From contig NZ_JAJFZL010000001.1 in assembly GCF_020733635.1 (NCBI RefSeq), forward strand, positions 1,860,001 to 1,924,000: 64,000 bases of DNA. The letters run 5' to 3'. Numbering within the stretch: the stretch's first letter is position 1; the number at the start of each line of letters is the position of its first letter. The position numbers were made by a program, and so were the translations under genes. Below the pieces are notes generated by a model that ran no database searches, was not told the origin of the DNA, and worked only from the letters and a program-made list of their open reading frames with translations. This document shows, piece after piece, positions 62,374 to 64,000 of the stretch. Source of the DNA: Nocardia spumae (GTDB lineage Bacteria; Actinomycetota; Actinomycetes; Mycobacteriales; Mycobacteriaceae).

Positions 62374-62555
62374 TGAGGAACCCTCAACTTTCTTACCGGG
62401 GCGTAACCCTGCCACCAGGCGGTTCAAATATGAGGGAGAGTCATGTTTGTGGACGTTCTTGTACGAGCGTCCCGAAATACTCGACGGTAGGGGTGAAGGC
62501 TGGGGGGAAACGTGAGGCTTTCCTCATGATTTTGTGCGAACCTGAGGCTTCCTCA
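62374..62555. promoter_or_regulatory. Three TGAGG-N3/4-CCTCA dyads in the fas leader
   Basis: TGAGG-AAC-CCTCA at 62374-62386, TGAGG-CTTT-CCTCA at 62513-62526 and TGAGG-CTT-CCTCA at 62543-62555, the last extended to a 7-bp stem, lie in the 383-bp region between tRNA-Leu and fas. FasR, the mycobacterial activator of fas, is reported to use several operator repeats in that promoter. Repetition, symmetry and place make these good operator candidates, though the third could also fold as an RNA hairpin in the leader. No other gene is seen in 62256-62638. Confidence 0.55.
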
Positions 62556-62638
62556 GGTCCTCAGGGGCGAGGGACACCTGTGCACGCCAGCGGCGGGCCC
62601 CTTCGGGGGAGCCGCCACGAGAAGGAAGTCGATACGTC

Positions 62639-64000
62639 TTGACGATCAACGAACGCACCGGGACCGGATCGAACGCGAAGGTCGTTGGGGGAGTTTCGGA
62701 TACTGGTATCAAGTCGTCGCTGCTGGAACGCCTGCTCGATGGTGAGAAGTACGCGCTGGCCTTCGGCGGGCAGGGTGCGCAGTGGCTGCGTGAGCTGGAG
62801 GAGATCGGGCGCGACAGCGCGCTCGAGCCCGAGCTCACCACGCTGGTGCACGAGGCCGCGGCCCGGCTGGAGCCGGTGGCGGCCCAGCTGCTGGTGGTCC
62901 GTCCGGTCGGCTTCGACCCCATCGCGTGGATGCTCGAGGACGAACTCGCCGATGGCGAGGAGCCCGAGGAGTCGGCGGCGCCGTCCGCGCAGGCGTTGCG
63001 TTCGGCGGCTGTGTCCATGCCCGGCGTCCTGCTCGCGCAGGTGGCGGCGTTGCGCGCGTTGCGGATGCAGGGCCTCGACCCGGCCGAGCACGCGCCCACC
63101 GGCATCGTCGGACATTCCCAGGGCCTGCTGGCCGCCGAGGCGGCGGCCGCGAACGGTGAGCGCGATGTCGAACTCCTCGCCCTGGCGCAGCTGATCGGCG
63201 CGGCCGCCACACTCGTGGGCCGCCGCCGCGGCATCATCCCGGTGGGCGACAAGTCGCCGATGGTCGCGGTGTCGAATGTCGACCCCGACGAGCTGCGTGC
63301 CGTAGTGGCCGAGGTGTCGGCGGGTGTGGATCCGAGCGTCGCCGCGGTGGTGTCGATTCGCAACGGCCGGCGGCGTGCGGTGTTGTCGGGCACGGTATCC
63401 CAGCTCGAGCGGGTGCGGCAGCGCTGCGCCGAGATCAACGCCGAGCAGACCCGTGACCGCGACGCCAAGAAGCGCGGCGGTGCCGTCTTCGCTCCGGTCT
63501 TCGAGGATGTGCTGGTCGAGGTCGCCTTCCATCACCCCGCGCTCGCCGATACCGTCGAACTGGTTTCGGCGTGGGCCGCGCAATGCGATATCGACACCGA
63601 ACTCGCCGCTGACCTGGCGCGCCGCATTCTGGTCGATCCCGTCGACTGGGTGCAGGCGGTCGAGGAGACGGTTTCCGGTGGGGCCCAGTGGATTCTGGAC
63701 ATCGGGCCCGGCGATCTGCTGAGCCGGCTCACCCAGGGCTCGCTCAAGGGCACCGGCGTGGGCATCGTCGCCGCCGCGACCCGTCCCGGTCAGCGCAGCC
63801 TGTTCACCCCCGGCGCCGCGCCGCAGGTGGCGCCGGCCTGGACCTCGTTCGCGCCCACGCCGATTCGCCTGCCGAACGGCCGGATCGTCGTCGAAACCGC
63901 GTTCACCCGCCTGACCGGGCGCTCGCCGATCCTGCTGGCCGGTATGACCCCGACCACCGTCGACGCGAAAATCGTTGCCGCCGCGGCCAACGCGGGCCAC
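62639..64000 (+). CDS. fas: Type I fatty acid synthase (N-terminal part)
   Basis: The first 454 codons of a FAS-I giant enzyme, cut by the window end. The start is a TTG at 62639 with site gagaaggaag about ten bases before. The N-terminal acetyltransferase domain shows LAFGGQGAQW and the nucleophile GHSQG (Ser160), then SIRNGRRRAVLSG, and the conserved ILLAGMTPTTVDAKIVAAAA just before the end. It makes C16-C26 acyl-CoAs, some feeding mycolic acid synthesis. Being a core gene, it marks the chromosome backbone beside the candidate island. Confidence 0.95.
   Translation, partial: MTINERTGTGSNAKVVGGVSDTGIKSSLLERLLDGEKYALAFGGQGAQWLRELEEIGRDSALEPELTTLVHEAAARLEPVAAQLLVVRPVGFDPIAWMLEDELADGEEPEESAAPSAQALRSAAVSMPGVLLAQVAALRALRMQGLDPAEHAPTGIVGHSQGLLAAEAAAANGERDVELLALAQLIGAAATLVGRRRGIIPVGDKSPMVAVSNVDPDELRAVVAEVSAGVDPSVAAVVSIRNGRRRAVLSGTVSQLERVRQRCAEINAEQTRDRDAKKRGGAVFAPVFEDVLVEVAFHHPALADTVELVSAWAAQCDIDTELAADLARRILVDPVDWVQAVEETVSGGAQWILDIGPGDLLSRLTQGSLKGTGVGIVAAATRPGQRSLFTPGAAPQVAPAWTSFAPTPIRLPNGRIVVETAFTRLTGRSPILLAGMTPTTVDAKIVAAAANAGH

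Overview
The window looks like chromosome of a mycolic-acid actinobacterium close to Nocardia or Rhodococcus. Coding is GC-rich, genes are packed into operons with ATGA or GTGA start/stop overlaps, and there are a complete mce lipid-import operon, a type I fatty-acid synthase (fas), an MmpL-type transporter, F420-dependent (LLM) enzymes and many acyl-CoA genes. No CRISPR array, rRNA or intact integrase was seen.

Left flank (1-8.9 kb): the end of a pyruvate carboxylase-like gene, small redox and hypothetical genes, a TetR repressor, and a divergent four-gene operon (DUF7064/7065-like protein, aminoglycoside-phosphotransferase-like kinase, LLM oxidoreductase, enoyl-CoA hydratase). Right flank (62.2-64 kb): tRNA-Leu(UAG) and the start of fas. 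A 19-bp copy of the 3' end of that tRNA-Leu lies at 8957-8975, in the same orientation as the real one at 62171-62189. The 53 kb between them therefore looks like an old integrative element that has lost its integrase. Remnants near its ends (VirB4-like ATPase, thiolase, acyl-CoA ligase, ankyrin repeat) fit this.

Inside the candidate island: (i) 9.4-18.1 kb, minus strand, an mce operon (yrbEA-yrbEB-mceABCDEF-mam) with a divergent PucR-type regulator; (ii) 19.8-24.1 kb, a hydrolase operon that includes an alpha/beta hydrolase lacking its nucleophile serine; (iii) 24.8-30.7 kb, a ThiF/nitroreductase (Rv1355c-like) - GNAT - small protein - MMPL cluster; (iv) an arylsulfatase; (v) 34.5-60.5 kb, a catabolic block with alcohol and aldehyde dehydrogenases, alpha-methylacyl-CoA racemase, three acyl-CoA ligases, three acyl-CoA dehydrogenases (two forming a split pair), MaoC hydratases, two MFE2-type SDRs, an enoyl-CoA hydratase and a thiolase-fold pair with a DUF35 zinc ribbon.

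The catabolic block appears to be one regulon. A 16-bp dyad, GTTAA-N6-TTGAC, recurs in front of its four transcription units and, in a weaker form, before a PucR-like gene. In the middle sits a tandem double-TetR repressor resembling Mce3R. My reading is that mce imports a branched or steroid-like lipid, perhaps esterified or sulfated. Its terminal alcohol would be oxidised, activated and epimerised, and the chain shortened by beta-oxidation ending in retro-aldol or thiolytic cleavage. The substrate is not determined by the sequence.
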